64,000 nt of DNA from positions 102,421 through 166,420 of the forward strand of contig NZ_LOHS01000200.1 of NCBI RefSeq assembly GCF_001642995.1. Direction: 5' to 3'. This DNA is from Streptomyces jeddahensis (GTDB lineage Bacteria > Actinomycetota > Actinomycetes > Streptomycetales > Streptomycetaceae). How positions within the stretch are numbered: the stretch's first letter is position 1; each line of letters begins with the position of its first letter. The notes below the pieces were generated by a model that did no database searches, was not told the origin of the DNA, and saw only the letters and a program-made list of their open reading frames with translations. A program made the translations under genes and the position numbers. Below, in pieces: positions 7,821 to 16,591 of the stretch.

Positions 7821-7915
7821 CCGAAATGCTCTTGAAGGGAACGCCCATTGTCCCCTCGGGGCTCGGGCGTCGTCATGCAGGCCCGTGCGGGCGTGAGGCA
7901 GAATCGGCGCGATGA
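7817..7915 (+). CDS. Possible 32-residue bridging mini-gene
   Basis: An open frame of 32 codons starts with an ATG that overlaps the ATPase stop (ATGA) and ends with a TGA that overlaps the ROK start (ATGA). The product would be MTEMLLKGTPIVPSGLGRRH followed by twelve more residues, with no recognisable domain. Its likely role, if any, is to carry ribosomes across the gap and so couple kinase translation to the transporter. It could be chance. Confidence 0.25.
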   Translation: MTEMLLKGTPIVPSGLGRRHAGPCGREAESAR

Positions 7916-9105
7916 GCACCTACCGCGACCTCGCACTGCCCCGGGCTCTCAGCCCCTCACGAGCAGCGGGCGCCCCGATAGGCTCCCGCCGGGCCCCCGT
8001 CCTGCGGACTGTGGGGACGCGTGAGCGTCGTTCGCACCTCACGGCGCCCCGCGTACCTACCGTCGGCATCGACATCGGCGGTACGAAGGTGATGGCGGGT
8101 GTCGTCGACGCGGACGGCAACATCCTGGAGAAGCTCCGCACCGAGACCCCGGACAAGTCCAAGAGCCCCAGGGTCGTCGAGGACACCATCGTCGAGCTGG
8201 TCCTGGACCTCTCCGACCGGCACGACGTGCACGCCGTCGGCATCGGCGCGGCCGGCTGGGTCGACGCCGACCGCGCGCGCGTCCTGTTCGCCCCCCACCT
8301 GTCGTGGCGCAACGAACCCCTCCGGGACCGCCTCTCCGAGCGGCTCTCCGTGCCCGTACTCGTCGACAACGACGCGAACACCGCCGCCTGGGCCGAGTGG
8401 CGCTTCGGCGCCGGACGCGGCGAGGACCACCTCGTCATGATCACGCTCGGTACCGGCATCGGCGGCGCGATCCTCGAGGACGGGCAGGTCAAGCGCGGCA
8501 AGTACGGCGTCGCCGGCGAGTTCGGCCATATGCAGGTCGTGCCCGGCGGCCACCGCTGCCCGTGCGGCAACCGCGGCTGCTGGGAGCAGTACAGCTCCGG
8601 CAACGCGCTCGTCCGCGAGGCCCGCGAGCTGGCCGCCGCCGACTCCCCGGTGGCCTTCAACATCATCGAGCACGTCAAGGGCAACATCCTGGAGATCACG
8701 GGACCGCTCATCACCGAGCTGGCGCGTGAGGGCGACGCCATGTGCGTCGAGCTCCTCCAGGACATCGGCCAGTGGCTCGGCGTCGGCATCGCGAATCTGG
8801 CGGCGGCGCTGGACCCGTCGTGCTTCGTGATCGGCGGCGGTGTCTCGGCCGCCGACGACCTGCTGATCGGCCCCGCGCGGGACGCCTTCAAGCGCCACCT
8901 CACCGGCCGTGGCTACCGCCCAGAGGCCCGCATCGTCCGCGCCCAGCTCGGCCCCGAGGCCGGCATGGTCGGCGCCGCCGACCTGGCCCGCCTGGTCGCC
9001 CGCCGCTTCCGGCGCGCGAAGCGGCGCCGCGTCGAGCGCTACGAACGATACGAGCGGTACGCGCAGGCGCGACGCGGTGCGGACACGGCGGAGGCGCCGG
9101 AGTGA
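7912..9105 (+). CDS. ROK-family sugar kinase (glucokinase-like)
   Basis: This 397-residue protein has the ROK fold. An N-terminal phosphate-binding loop GIDIGGTKVMAG begins near residue 50, the sugar-binding and catalytic segment is VDNDANTAAWAEWRFG, and the ATP-binding segment is ITLGTGIGGAI. The zinc-binding motif GHRCPCGNRGCWEQ follows. There is no helix-turn-helix, so it is an enzyme of the glucokinase type and not a NagC/XylR repressor. The first 45 residues and the Arg-rich tail (RRFRRAKRRRVERYERYERY) extend beyond the usual 310-320 residues. It follows the sugar importer closely, so it probably phosphorylates the imported sugar. Confidence 0.9.
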   Translation: MSTYRDLALPRALSPSRAAGAPIGSRRAPVLRTVGTRERRSHLTAPRVPTVGIDIGGTKVMAGVVDADGNILEKLRTETPDKSKSPRVVEDTIVELVLDLSDRHDVHAVGIGAAGWVDADRARVLFAPHLSWRNEPLRDRLSERLSVPVLVDNDANTAAWAEWRFGAGRGEDHLVMITLGTGIGGAILEDGQVKRGKYGVAGEFGHMQVVPGGHRCPCGNRGCWEQYSSGNALVREARELAAADSPVAFNIIEHVKGNILEITGPLITELAREGDAMCVELLQDIGQWLGVGIANLAAALDPSCFVIGGGVSAADDLLIGPARDAFKRHLTGRGYRPEARIVRAQLGPEAGMVGAADLARLVARRFRRAKRRRVERYERYERYAQARRGADTAEAPE

Positions 9106-9227
9106 TGCACGCCCACCCGGCCACGGCCCGCACTGGCCGCGGCCGCCGGACCGAACCGTCCGCCACCCCCACCCTCGACCGCACCCGCACCCGCACCCGC
9201 ACCCGCACCACCCAGGGAAACCAGTGA
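9105..9227 (+). CDS. Possible 40-residue bridging mini-gene with RT repeats
   Basis: This frame starts at an ATG overlapping the ROK stop (TGATG) and ends at a TGA overlapping the GTG start of the next gene (GTGA). The C-terminal half encodes alternating Arg-Thr from a GCACCC hexanucleotide repeat at 9181-9210. As with 7817-7915, the double overlap suggests translational relay, but the peptide looks low-complexity and may have no function of its own. Confidence 0.25.
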   Translation: MHAHPATARTGRGRRTEPSATPTLDRTRTRTRTRTTQGNQ

Positions 9228-9811
9228 CGCCCCTCGTACCCCGCCAGTCGCCGCCCACGGACGATGACGGTGTTCCGGGACGCCCCGAGAACCGCAGGCA
9301 CGTGGTCCGCCGCCGCCTCCTGACGGCGGTCATCATCGTGCTCCTCATCGGCATTCCCGCCGGCTACCTCGTGATCTCCGCCAACCAGAGCCGCGACAGC
9401 GGCAAGGACAAGGAGAGGAAGTACTCCGCGACCGGCCTCACGGAGGGCTGGCCCTCCCGGGTCCAGCGCCGTCTGTACGACGTGCCGATACCGCCGCACT
9501 CCGAGGAGGTCGCCTACTACGAGACGAACAACTGGAAGACCAGCCGTCTCTACGTCCAGTTCCTGACGAGTGACAAGGGTCTGGACACCTTCCTCGACAA
9601 GATCGGCGCAAACGACGACACCCTCGCGGACCAGGACATCGCCATCAGGCCACGGGACCGCAGGATCGTCGGCTGGGACTTCTCCGCACGGGGCTCCTGG
9701 TCCGGGCTCACCCATAAGCAGAAGGACCCGCAGCCGACCCTGGACGTCGTGGTCGACCGATCGAACCCGGAACACCCCATGGTCTACGTGGTCTCCACGA
9801 CGACGCCCTGA
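9224..9811 (+). CDS. Membrane-anchored protein of unknown function
   Basis: This 195-residue protein has a basic N-terminal segment and one transmembrane helix at about residues 31-49 (LLTAVIIVLLIGIPAGYLVI). A hydrophilic extracytoplasmic domain of about 140 residues follows, rich in Trp, Tyr and charged residues. I do not recognise a family. The GTG start is preceded by CCAGGGAAACCA, and the frame is open far upstream, so the start rests on the membrane-segment position and on overlap with the preceding mini-frame. In-frame coding-like sequence continues past the stop (see 9812-9979), so the protein may have lost a C-terminal part. Confidence 0.65.
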   Translation: MTPLVPRQSPPTDDDGVPGRPENRRHVVRRRLLTAVIIVLLIGIPAGYLVISANQSRDSGKDKERKYSATGLTEGWPSRVQRRLYDVPIPPHSEEVAYYETNNWKTSRLYVQFLTSDKGLDTFLDKIGANDDTLADQDIAIRPRDRRIVGWDFSARGSWSGLTHKQKDPQPTLDVVVDRSNPEHPMVYVVSTTTP

Positions 9812-9979
9812 CGCGTCTCGGGCGTGACTATCGTCGGCGACGGCAGCAAGGAGATCACCGTCTGTGAGCGCTTCAAGGGCAACGACTCCGGCGCCGAACC
9901 GACCGCCCTCGGCACGGCCCCGGACGGAACGCACTGCCGCTACAGCGCGTCGACGTCACCTATAAGTGACGGTACGTGA
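9812..9979 (+). pseudogene. Coding-like sequence in frame after the stop at 9811
   Basis: After the TGA at 9809-9811 the same frame remains open for 55 codons to a TGA at 9977. It has strong third-position G/C preference and a plausible protein sequence (GVTIVGDGSKEITVCERFKG, then a second Cys in HCRYS). It may be the detached C-terminus of the 9224 gene, separated by one nonsense mutation, or a separate small gene from a GTG at 9824. Confidence 0.35.
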
Positions 9980-9996
9980 CGCGAGGTGAGGGCCCG

Positions 9997-10040
9997 GGCC
10001 CGTCCCCGTCCCTCGGTGTTCCCGGGGGCGAGGGCGGGCC
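9997..10040. terminator. GC-rich hairpin, candidate terminator
   Basis: The arms starting GGCCCGTCCCCG (9997) and ending GAGGGCGGGCC (10040) pair over about sixteen positions with a few wobbles and one mismatch. It lies between the membrane-protein operon and the helicase gene. No U-tract follows, as is usual in this genus. From 10041 to 10169 I see only the helicase leader. Confidence 0.4.
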
Positions 10041-10169
10041 GGTCTGTGTGACCGCCCGCTGAGCTCCGCTGGTGTCAGTCCCCGTCGTTAGAGTCGAAGA
10101 CGTCTGATCCGAGTCCGACCGGAATCAGATCCGAGTGTGATCCGACGTGTGCGACGGAGGGAGGGAAGC

Positions 10170-13124
10170 GTGGCGGTCAGCGTGGGTGCGCGCACTGCGG
10201 ACGAGGCGGTGTCCGTGCGGCTCGCCGCGGTCTTCCTGCCGTCGCAGGTGCCGCGCGAGGGCCGGGTGGCCTTCTGGGACCCGGACGGCGGGGGGCCACT
10301 GCCTGCGGGCGCGGTTACGGATCCTGCGGGCAAGATCGCAGGACTCGGTGACCGTCCGGAGCCCGGTGAGCGTTCGGAGTCGCGCGGGCGCCCGGAGCCT
10401 GGCGACCGTAGGGAGTCGGGTGACCGGCCGGACGCGGTCGGGCTCGCGGAGCTGACCGTCGTCCGGCGCCACGGCCGCACCGGCGGCGTCCGCAGGGCAG
10501 CCGTCCCGGCGCTGCTGCTCCCGCTCGCCGACGCCCTGCCGCTGCTCGTGCGCGCCCGGCACGACCCGGCCGCCCACCCGGCCACCGCCTGCTGGGGCGC
10601 CGCGGCCCTGCACGCCCTGAGGCTCATCGCCCGCGGCCGCCTGCTGCCCGGCCTCAGCCCAGGCGGGTACGACGCCTGGCGCGCCGGCCCGCTGGACGCG
10701 GACGACATCGCGCATCTGCGCGCCATCGCCGCCGCCCTGCCGTACGAGGGCCATGCCAACCCGCTTCCGGACCGTGTCCCCCTGCACCTGCCCGACCCGG
10801 AGGCGCTGGTGCGGGCCTTCCTCGACGCGGTCGCCGACACCCTGCCGCGCACCCCGGCCGCGCCGCACGCCACCGGCGCGCCGTTCGCCGCGCGTGAGCC
10901 GCAGCCGCTGGCCGGGGCGCGGGACTGGGCGGCAGAGGTCGCGGCCGGAATGGACGCGGGCGTACGCATCTCGCTCCGCCTCGACCTGTCCGCGTACGAC
11001 GTCTTCGACTCGACGGACGGCGCCCGCAGCGCCGGAGCCGCCGTGGTCCAGGTGCACAGCCTCGCCGACCCGACGCTCGTCATCGACGCGGCGGCGCTGT
11101 GGGCGGGGGAGGGGGAGGCGTCGTTCGGGCCACGCGCGCGTGTCGACGCGGCGCTCGCCCTGCGCCGCGCCGCCCGAGTCTGGCCCCCGCTCGACCGCCT
11201 CACCGACCAGGACGTACCGGACGTACTGGTCCTGTCCGAGGACGAGTTGTACGACCTGCTGGGGCCCGCGGCCACCCGGCTCGGCGCCGCCGGGGTCGCC
11301 GTGCACTGGCCGCGCGACCTCGCCCGCGATCTCTCCGCCACCGCGGTGGTGCGGCCTGCTCCCGGCTCCGCGACCGACGGAACCGGCTTCTTCGAGGCCG
11401 AGGAACTGCTGCAGTTCCGCTGGCAGTTGGCGCTCGGCGGGGATCCGCTCACCGAGGCCGAGATGGACACCCTCGCCGAGGCCCACCGGCCCGTCGTACG
11501 ACTGCGCGACCGGTGGGTGACGGCCGACCCGGCCATGGTGCGCAAGGCCCGCAAACGCGAACTCGGCCTCCTCGACCCGGTGGATGCCCTGTCCGTCGCG
11601 CTCACCGGCACCACGGAGGTCGACGGCGAGACCGTGGAGGCGGTGCCGGTCGGCGCGCTCGCCGCACTGCGCGACCGGCTCACCGCCGGGGTGGCCCCGG
11701 TGGAGCCGCCGCCCACGCTGCAGGCCCGGCTGCGCGACTACCAAATCCGGGGACTCGCCTGGCTCGAGATGATGACCTCGCTCGGCCTGGGCGGCTGCCT
11801 CGCCGACGACATGGGCCTCGGCAAGACCGTCACCGTCATCGCGCTGCACCTGCGCCGGGCGCGGCCCGAGCCGACCCTCGTGGTCTGCCCCGCGTCGCTC
11901 CTGGGCAACTGGCAGCGGGAGATCGCCCGTTTCGCGCGGGGTGTCCCCGTGCGCCGCTACCACGGGCCGGACCGCACCCTGGAGGAGCCGGACCGCGGCG
12001 GGTTCGTCCTCACGACGTACGGCACGATGCGCTCCAGTGCGCCCCTGCTCGCGCAGGAGAAATGGGGCATGGTCGTCGCCGACGAGGCGCAGCACGTCAA
12101 GAACCCTTACTCGGCGACGGCGGTGGCGCTGCGCACGATCCCCGCCCCGGCGAGGGTCGCCCTCACGGGCACCCCCGTCGAGAACAACCTCTCCGAGCTG
12201 TGGGCGCTGCTCGACTGGACGACACCGGGGCTGCTCGGACCGCTCAAGTCGTTCCGCGCCCGGCACGCGCGTGCCGTCGAGGGCGGCGAGGACGAGGAGG
12301 CCGCCCGGCGCCTGGCCCGGCTCGTCCGGCCCTTCCTGCTGCGCCGCAAGAAGTCGGACCCGGGCATCCTGCCCGAACTGCCGCCGAAGACCGAGACGGA
12401 TCACCCGGTGCCGCTGACTCGCGAACAGGCCTCGCTGTACGAGGCGGTCGTCCGCGAGTCCATGACCGCGATCGGCACGGCTCAGGGGATGGCCCGCCGG
12501 GGCCTGGTCCTGAAACTCCTCACGGCGCTCAAGCAGATCTGCAACCATCCCGCGCAGTATCTGAAGGAAGGTACGGCTCCTGCCCGTCTCCTCGGCCGCT
12601 CCGGCAAACTCACCCTGCTCGACGAGCTGTTGGACACGATCCTCAGTGAGGACGGCTCGGCGCTCGTCTTCACGCAGTACGTCGGCATGGCCCGGCTGCT
12701 CGAGGCACACCTCGCCGAGCGTGCCGTGCCCGCCGAGCTGCTGCACGGCGGGACACGTGTCGTCGAGCGTGAGCGCATGGTCGACCGCTTCCAGAGTGGA
12801 GCGACCCCGGTCCTCGTCCTCTCCCTCAAGGCCGCCGGCACCGGCCTCAACCTCACACGCGCAGGCCATGTGATCCACTTCGACCGGTGGTGGAACCCGG
12901 CGGTCGAGGAACAGGCCACCGACCGTGCGTACCGCATCGGGCAGACCCAGCCCGTCCAGGTCCACCGCCTGATCACCGAGGGCACGGTGGAGGACCGCAT
13001 CGCCGAGATGCTCGCGGCGAAGCGCGCCCTCGCCGACGCGGTCCTCGCCTCCGGCGAGACGGCGCTCACGGATCTGACGGACCGGGAGCTGGCCGACCTG
13101 GTCTCCCTACGGAGGCAGCCATGA
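10170..13124 (+). CDS. SNF2-family ATP-dependent helicase/translocase
   Basis: This is a 984-residue bacterial SNF2 protein. The first 500 or so residues form an N-terminal domain seen in actinobacterial members. The ATPase core follows: motif I DDMGLGKT (about 546-553), motif II DEAQ (638-641), motif III LTGTPVENNLSELW, then helicase C with ALVFTQYVGMARLLEAHL, motif V SLKAAGTGLNLTRAGHVIHF and motif VI ATDRAYRIGQ. I chose the GTG at 10170 because GGAGGGAGGG sits just before it; an in-frame GTG at 10137 lies upstream of that site. Such proteins translocate on double-stranded DNA and remodel nucleoprotein. The SWIM-domain protein gene overlaps its stop, a pairing typical of actinobacteria. Confidence 0.93.
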   Translation: MAVSVGARTADEAVSVRLAAVFLPSQVPREGRVAFWDPDGGGPLPAGAVTDPAGKIAGLGDRPEPGERSESRGRPEPGDRRESGDRPDAVGLAELTVVRRHGRTGGVRRAAVPALLLPLADALPLLVRARHDPAAHPATACWGAAALHALRLIARGRLLPGLSPGGYDAWRAGPLDADDIAHLRAIAAALPYEGHANPLPDRVPLHLPDPEALVRAFLDAVADTLPRTPAAPHATGAPFAAREPQPLAGARDWAAEVAAGMDAGVRISLRLDLSAYDVFDSTDGARSAGAAVVQVHSLADPTLVIDAAALWAGEGEASFGPRARVDAALALRRAARVWPPLDRLTDQDVPDVLVLSEDELYDLLGPAATRLGAAGVAVHWPRDLARDLSATAVVRPAPGSATDGTGFFEAEELLQFRWQLALGGDPLTEAEMDTLAEAHRPVVRLRDRWVTADPAMVRKARKRELGLLDPVDALSVALTGTTEVDGETVEAVPVGALAALRDRLTAGVAPVEPPPTLQARLRDYQIRGLAWLEMMTSLGLGGCLADDMGLGKTVTVIALHLRRARPEPTLVVCPASLLGNWQREIARFARGVPVRRYHGPDRTLEEPDRGGFVLTTYGTMRSSAPLLAQEKWGMVVADEAQHVKNPYSATAVALRTIPAPARVALTGTPVENNLSELWALLDWTTPGLLGPLKSFRARHARAVEGGEDEEAARRLARLVRPFLLRRKKSDPGILPELPPKTETDHPVPLTREQASLYEAVVRESMTAIGTAQGMARRGLVLKLLTALKQICNHPAQYLKEGTAPARLLGRSGKLTLLDELLDTILSEDGSALVFTQYVGMARLLEAHLAERAVPAELLHGGTRVVERERMVDRFQSGATPVLVLSLKAAGTGLNLTRAGHVIHFDRWWNPAVEEQATDRAYRIGQTQPVQVHRLITEGTVEDRIAEMLAAKRALADAVLASGETALTDLTDRELADLVSLRRQP

Positions 13125-15253
13125 CACGCCATCCGCAGCCGCCCGATCCCGACCGCACGGCGGCCTCGGCTCGGCCCGCGGATGCGGCCCGCATGGCGCT
13201 GCGCGCAGCCCGCCGAGGGCGGGGCGGCACAGGGCGCGGGGGTACGGGCCCCCGCGATGACGAGGGCGTGGATGGCCGGGATGGCCCCGGTCGTCTGGCT
13301 GGCGCCGGGGGCGGCGTGGACTCTCGGGCGCGGCTCGACGGTGCGCGCGGTGGTGACCGCGAGCGCGGTGGCGACGGCGGTGCCGGGGGTGCTGACGTTG
13401 CTCGGGATGTAGCACCGCAGGACGGACGCCTCGAGGACACTGGGCCGAAGCCGCGTCCTGGCGACGCGGCACGGCACGCGCTACGCGCCGCGCAGCGGCG
13501 ACTGGCGGCCCCGGCCCCCGAAGCACCGGCCACCTCAACACGCGCCGCCGAGCCCGGCACCCCCAGAGCGCCCAAAACCTCCAGGACGTCCACCACCTCC
13601 TCGGCAGGAGCCACCGCCAAGGGCGCGCCCACCACTCCCGGGTCAGCCGCCCAGGGGTCGCCCACCCCTCAGGGGACACCCGCCACTACCGCTGTGGGCA
13701 GTCGTTCCGTGGGGGCGATGGGGGCACCGGCACCTCTCACCCACAGCGCACCCCATTCCGCAGCGGAGGCCCACCCGCCCGGTGCCCCGGTGCGCGACGA
13801 GCCCGCCGACGACGTGCCGGACGGCGATGAGGCGCCGCGCGTTCCCCGTCGCGGCGGCATCCGCGGTGGCGCCGGGGAAGGCGGCCGCGGTCGCATCGGC
13901 GAACGCGGCCGGGCAGGCACCGCTGGCACCGCCCCGGGCGCGGCGACAGGGCCGGCGACAGGGACGGGAACGGGTCCGGAGCTGCGCCGTACCTTCGGCG
14001 CCCTGCCTCCCGGCCTCGCCACCCCCGACGCCGACTTCGCACACACATGGTGGGGCAACGCATGGACCGAGGCGCTGGAGGATCTCTCGCTCGACCAGGG
14101 CCGGCTCGCCCGCGGCCGACGCTATGCCGCGCAGGGCAACGTGGGCGCGATCACCGTCACGCCCGGCCTCGTCCTGGCGTACGTGCAGGGCAGCCGCGCC
14201 CGCCCGTACCGCACCCGCATCGCCCTGCGTGTCCTCTCCGACGACGAGTGGGACCGATTCCTGGACGCGGCCGCCGAGCGTCCCGGACGTATCGCCGCGC
14301 TGCTGGAGAAGGACATGCCGCACTCGCTCGCCGACTGCGGAGTCGACCTCCTTCCAGGCCGTGGAGATCTCCGACCCGACTGCTCCTGCCCCGACTTCGG
14401 CTACCCCTGCAAGCACGCCGCGGCCCTCTGCTACCAGACCGCCCGCCTGCTCGACGAGGACCCCTTCGTGCTGCTGCTGATGCGCGGCCGAGGTGAGCGG
14501 GAGCTGCTGGACGAGCTGTCCCGCCGCAACGCCGCGCAGGCTGCACGTCCGGCCCAGGACGCGCCGCCCTTCCCCGGGGTACGCGCCCGGGACGCCCTCG
14601 CCCCACGCCAACTCCAGCCCCTCCCGCCCCCACTGCCCACGCCCCCGCACCCCGAGCATCCGCCGGTCTACCCCGCAGCTCCGGGAGGCCCGGACCCATT
14701 CGCCCTCGACCAGCTGGCCACCGATGCGGCGGCCCGCGCGCACGCTCTGCTCGCCACGGGCCGCGACTCCGTCGCCGAGCTGACCCTCTGGCAGGACGCC
14801 GTCCGCCTCGCCGCGGCCCGCCCCGGTTCCGGCCTCACCGGATCCGGCCGGGCGCTGTACGCCTCCCTTGCCTCCGCTGCTGGCCGCACTCCCGCCGACC
14901 TCGCTCGCGCGGTCGCAGCCTGGCGCCAGGGCGGCGAGGCGGGTCTCGCAGTTCTCGAGGAGTACTGGGACCCGCCCGCCGGCCGCTTCGACCGCGCACG
15001 GCCGGCGCTCCTCGCAGCCGACTTCCCGGCCTTCCGTCCCTGGCACAACCGCCTCACCCACCCCCAGGGCCATGTCCAGCTGCGCCTCGGCCGCGACGGC
15101 CTCTGGTACGCGTACGAGTCCGAGCCCGGCCGCGACGACTGGTGGCCGAGGGGCACCCCGGACCTGGATCCGGTCGGTGCCCTGACGGGCCTGCTGGGAG
15201 CCGGTGGAGCCAGTGGAGCCGACGGAACCGGCACCGGTCCCGAGCCGGGCTGA
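13121..15253 (+). CDS. SWIM zinc-finger protein, partner of the SNF2 helicase
   Basis: The ATG overlaps the helicase stop (ATGA), so the two proteins are co-translated. The 710-residue product starts with about 290 residues of Ala/Gly/Pro/Arg-rich, probably disordered sequence. A conserved domain follows, beginning TFGALPPGLATPDADFAHTW, with the SWIM motif CSCPDFGYPCKH at about residues 421-432 (CxCxnCxH). A C-terminal helical region of about 250 residues completes it. SWIM domains bind nucleic acid or protein. The disordered region contains two copies of a short helical motif, ADAARMALRAARR near residue 20 and GDAARHALRAAQR near residue 115, which may be a docking site. Confidence 0.85.
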   Translation: MTRHPQPPDPDRTAASARPADAARMALRAARRGRGGTGRGGTGPRDDEGVDGRDGPGRLAGAGGGVDSRARLDGARGGDRERGGDGGAGGADVARDVAPQDGRLEDTGPKPRPGDAARHALRAAQRRLAAPAPEAPATSTRAAEPGTPRAPKTSRTSTTSSAGATAKGAPTTPGSAAQGSPTPQGTPATTAVGSRSVGAMGAPAPLTHSAPHSAAEAHPPGAPVRDEPADDVPDGDEAPRVPRRGGIRGGAGEGGRGRIGERGRAGTAGTAPGAATGPATGTGTGPELRRTFGALPPGLATPDADFAHTWWGNAWTEALEDLSLDQGRLARGRRYAAQGNVGAITVTPGLVLAYVQGSRARPYRTRIALRVLSDDEWDRFLDAAAERPGRIAALLEKDMPHSLADCGVDLLPGRGDLRPDCSCPDFGYPCKHAAALCYQTARLLDEDPFVLLLMRGRGERELLDELSRRNAAQAARPAQDAPPFPGVRARDALAPRQLQPLPPPLPTPPHPEHPPVYPAAPGGPDPFALDQLATDAAARAHALLATGRDSVAELTLWQDAVRLAAARPGSGLTGSGRALYASLASAAGRTPADLARAVAAWRQGGEAGLAVLEEYWDPPAGRFDRARPALLAADFPAFRPWHNRLTHPQGHVQLRLGRDGLWYAYESEPGRDDWWPRGTPDLDPVGALTGLLGAGGASGADGTGTGPEPG

Positions 15254-15391
15254 GTCCAGCCCAGATGCTCGGCGCACGCGTATGGATGGAGGCTGGACGG
15301 AGGCGGAGACGCAAGCCGACCGCCCGCTTGTTTCGTGAACCGCACCGCAACCCTCATCCCCGCGAAACATGCCGAGGCTTTCCTCTGAACC

Positions 15392-16567
15392 GTGAAGGGA
15401 CTCGGAGGAACGGTCTGGTGGACGCGGGCGCCTTGGTGGGGCCTGTGGTGCGCCGCGCTTGCGGCCCTGGTGCTGGGCGACACATGTGTGACGGGGACGG
15501 TCCCGGCCGCGCGGAAGACGGAGAGCGGCGTCCCGCGACCGCTGTCCGCGGCCCTGGCCGTCGGCCCGCTGCCCGTGGCAGGGTCACCTCCCGTGCACTC
15601 GACCCCCGCGCCCGCCCCGTCCGTGTCGGCCGGAATCGTCGCACCGGCGAGCGCCGGCACCCTCTCGAGCCGTTCCGCAGCCGCTGTCGCGGCCGCCAGG
15701 GAGGCCGCCGAGGCAGCCGCCAACGCTCGGGTCGCCGACGCCTTGGCGGACGTGGCCGAAGGCGCCCGCGGCCACTTCTCGCTGGCCATCGCCGACACGG
15801 CCACCGGCATCCGTGCCGTGTACGCCCCGGATGAACACCGGTTCGCCACCGCCAGCATCGTCAAGTCCGACATCCTCGCCGCGCTCCTGCTGCGCGCGCA
15901 GCGCGAGGGCCGTCCCCTGACACAGCAGGAGAAGAACGACGCCGGGCCCATGATCCGCGTCAGCGACAACGCCTCCGCCAGCCGCCTCTGGACACGGATC
16001 GGCGGCAGCACCGGCCTCGCCGAGGCCAACGAGCGGCTGGGACTCACCGCCACCACGCCCGGACCGGGTGGACTGTGGGGGCTGACCCAGACCACCGCGG
16101 CGGACCAGTTGCGCCTACTGGAGGCCATCACCCGCGACGACTCCGCGCTGTCGAGTGCGTCCCGGACCTACCTGTACGACCTGATGACCCGCATACACCC
16201 GGGTCAGGACTGGGGCGTCACGGCCGCCCAGAGCCCGGCGACCACCGCCGCAAGCACACCGACCGCAAGCCGACCGACCGCCATCGCAACCCCCGCCGGC
16301 ACCCCATCCGATACTCCCTCCGCAGCCGCCACCGCCCCCGTCGCCGCCGCCGTCAAGAACGGCTGGCTGCCCCGCAGCGCCACCGGACTGTGGGTGGTCA
16401 ACACCATCGGCGTCGTACAGCACGACGGTCACCGGCTGCTCATAGCCGTACTGAGCGACGACCAGCCCTCCATGGCCACCGGCATACGGCTGGTGGAAAC
16501 GGCGGCGGCCAGGGCGGCCGAGGCCCTGACAGCCGCCGAGACGGACCCGCCGACGACTCACCAATGA
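15392..16567 (+). CDS. Secreted or anchored serine hydrolase, class A beta-lactamase fold
   Basis: This 391-residue protein has an N-terminal hydrophobic segment (about residues 12-30) that acts as a signal or anchor, then an Ala-rich stretch. The catalytic domain has the SxxK motif SIVK at residues 155-158, the SDN motif at 191-193 and KNG at 322-324 in place of the KTG of true beta-lactamases. KNGW is common in Streptomyces serine hydrolases of unknown substrate. An approximately 45-residue Thr/Ala/Pro/Ser-rich insertion (about 277-320) sits directly before KNG. Resistance function is doubtful; a peptidoglycan or peptide hydrolase is equally possible. It is convergent with the asparaginase gene, 24 bases away. 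Confidence 0.75.
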   Translation: MKGLGGTVWWTRAPWWGLWCAALAALVLGDTCVTGTVPAARKTESGVPRPLSAALAVGPLPVAGSPPVHSTPAPAPSVSAGIVAPASAGTLSSRSAAAVAAAREAAEAAANARVADALADVAEGARGHFSLAIADTATGIRAVYAPDEHRFATASIVKSDILAALLLRAQREGRPLTQQEKNDAGPMIRVSDNASASRLWTRIGGSTGLAEANERLGLTATTPGPGGLWGLTQTTAADQLRLLEAITRDDSALSSASRTYLYDLMTRIHPGQDWGVTAAQSPATTAASTPTASRPTAIATPAGTPSDTPSAAATAPVAAAVKNGWLPRSATGLWVVNTIGVVQHDGHRLLIAVLSDDQPSMATGIRLVETAAARAAEALTAAETDPPTTHQ

Positions 16568-16591
16568 CGGACTGAGCCGACGAATTGAGCC

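Noticed and set aside
9181..9210. GCACCC hexanucleotide run as a regulatory repeat
   Set aside because: Four units only, within a candidate mini-frame; more likely simple slippage.
15392..16567. Antibiotic-resistance beta-lactamase
   Set aside because: The KTG motif is KNG and the protein has non-catalytic extensions; similar Streptomyces proteins have no proven lactamase activity.
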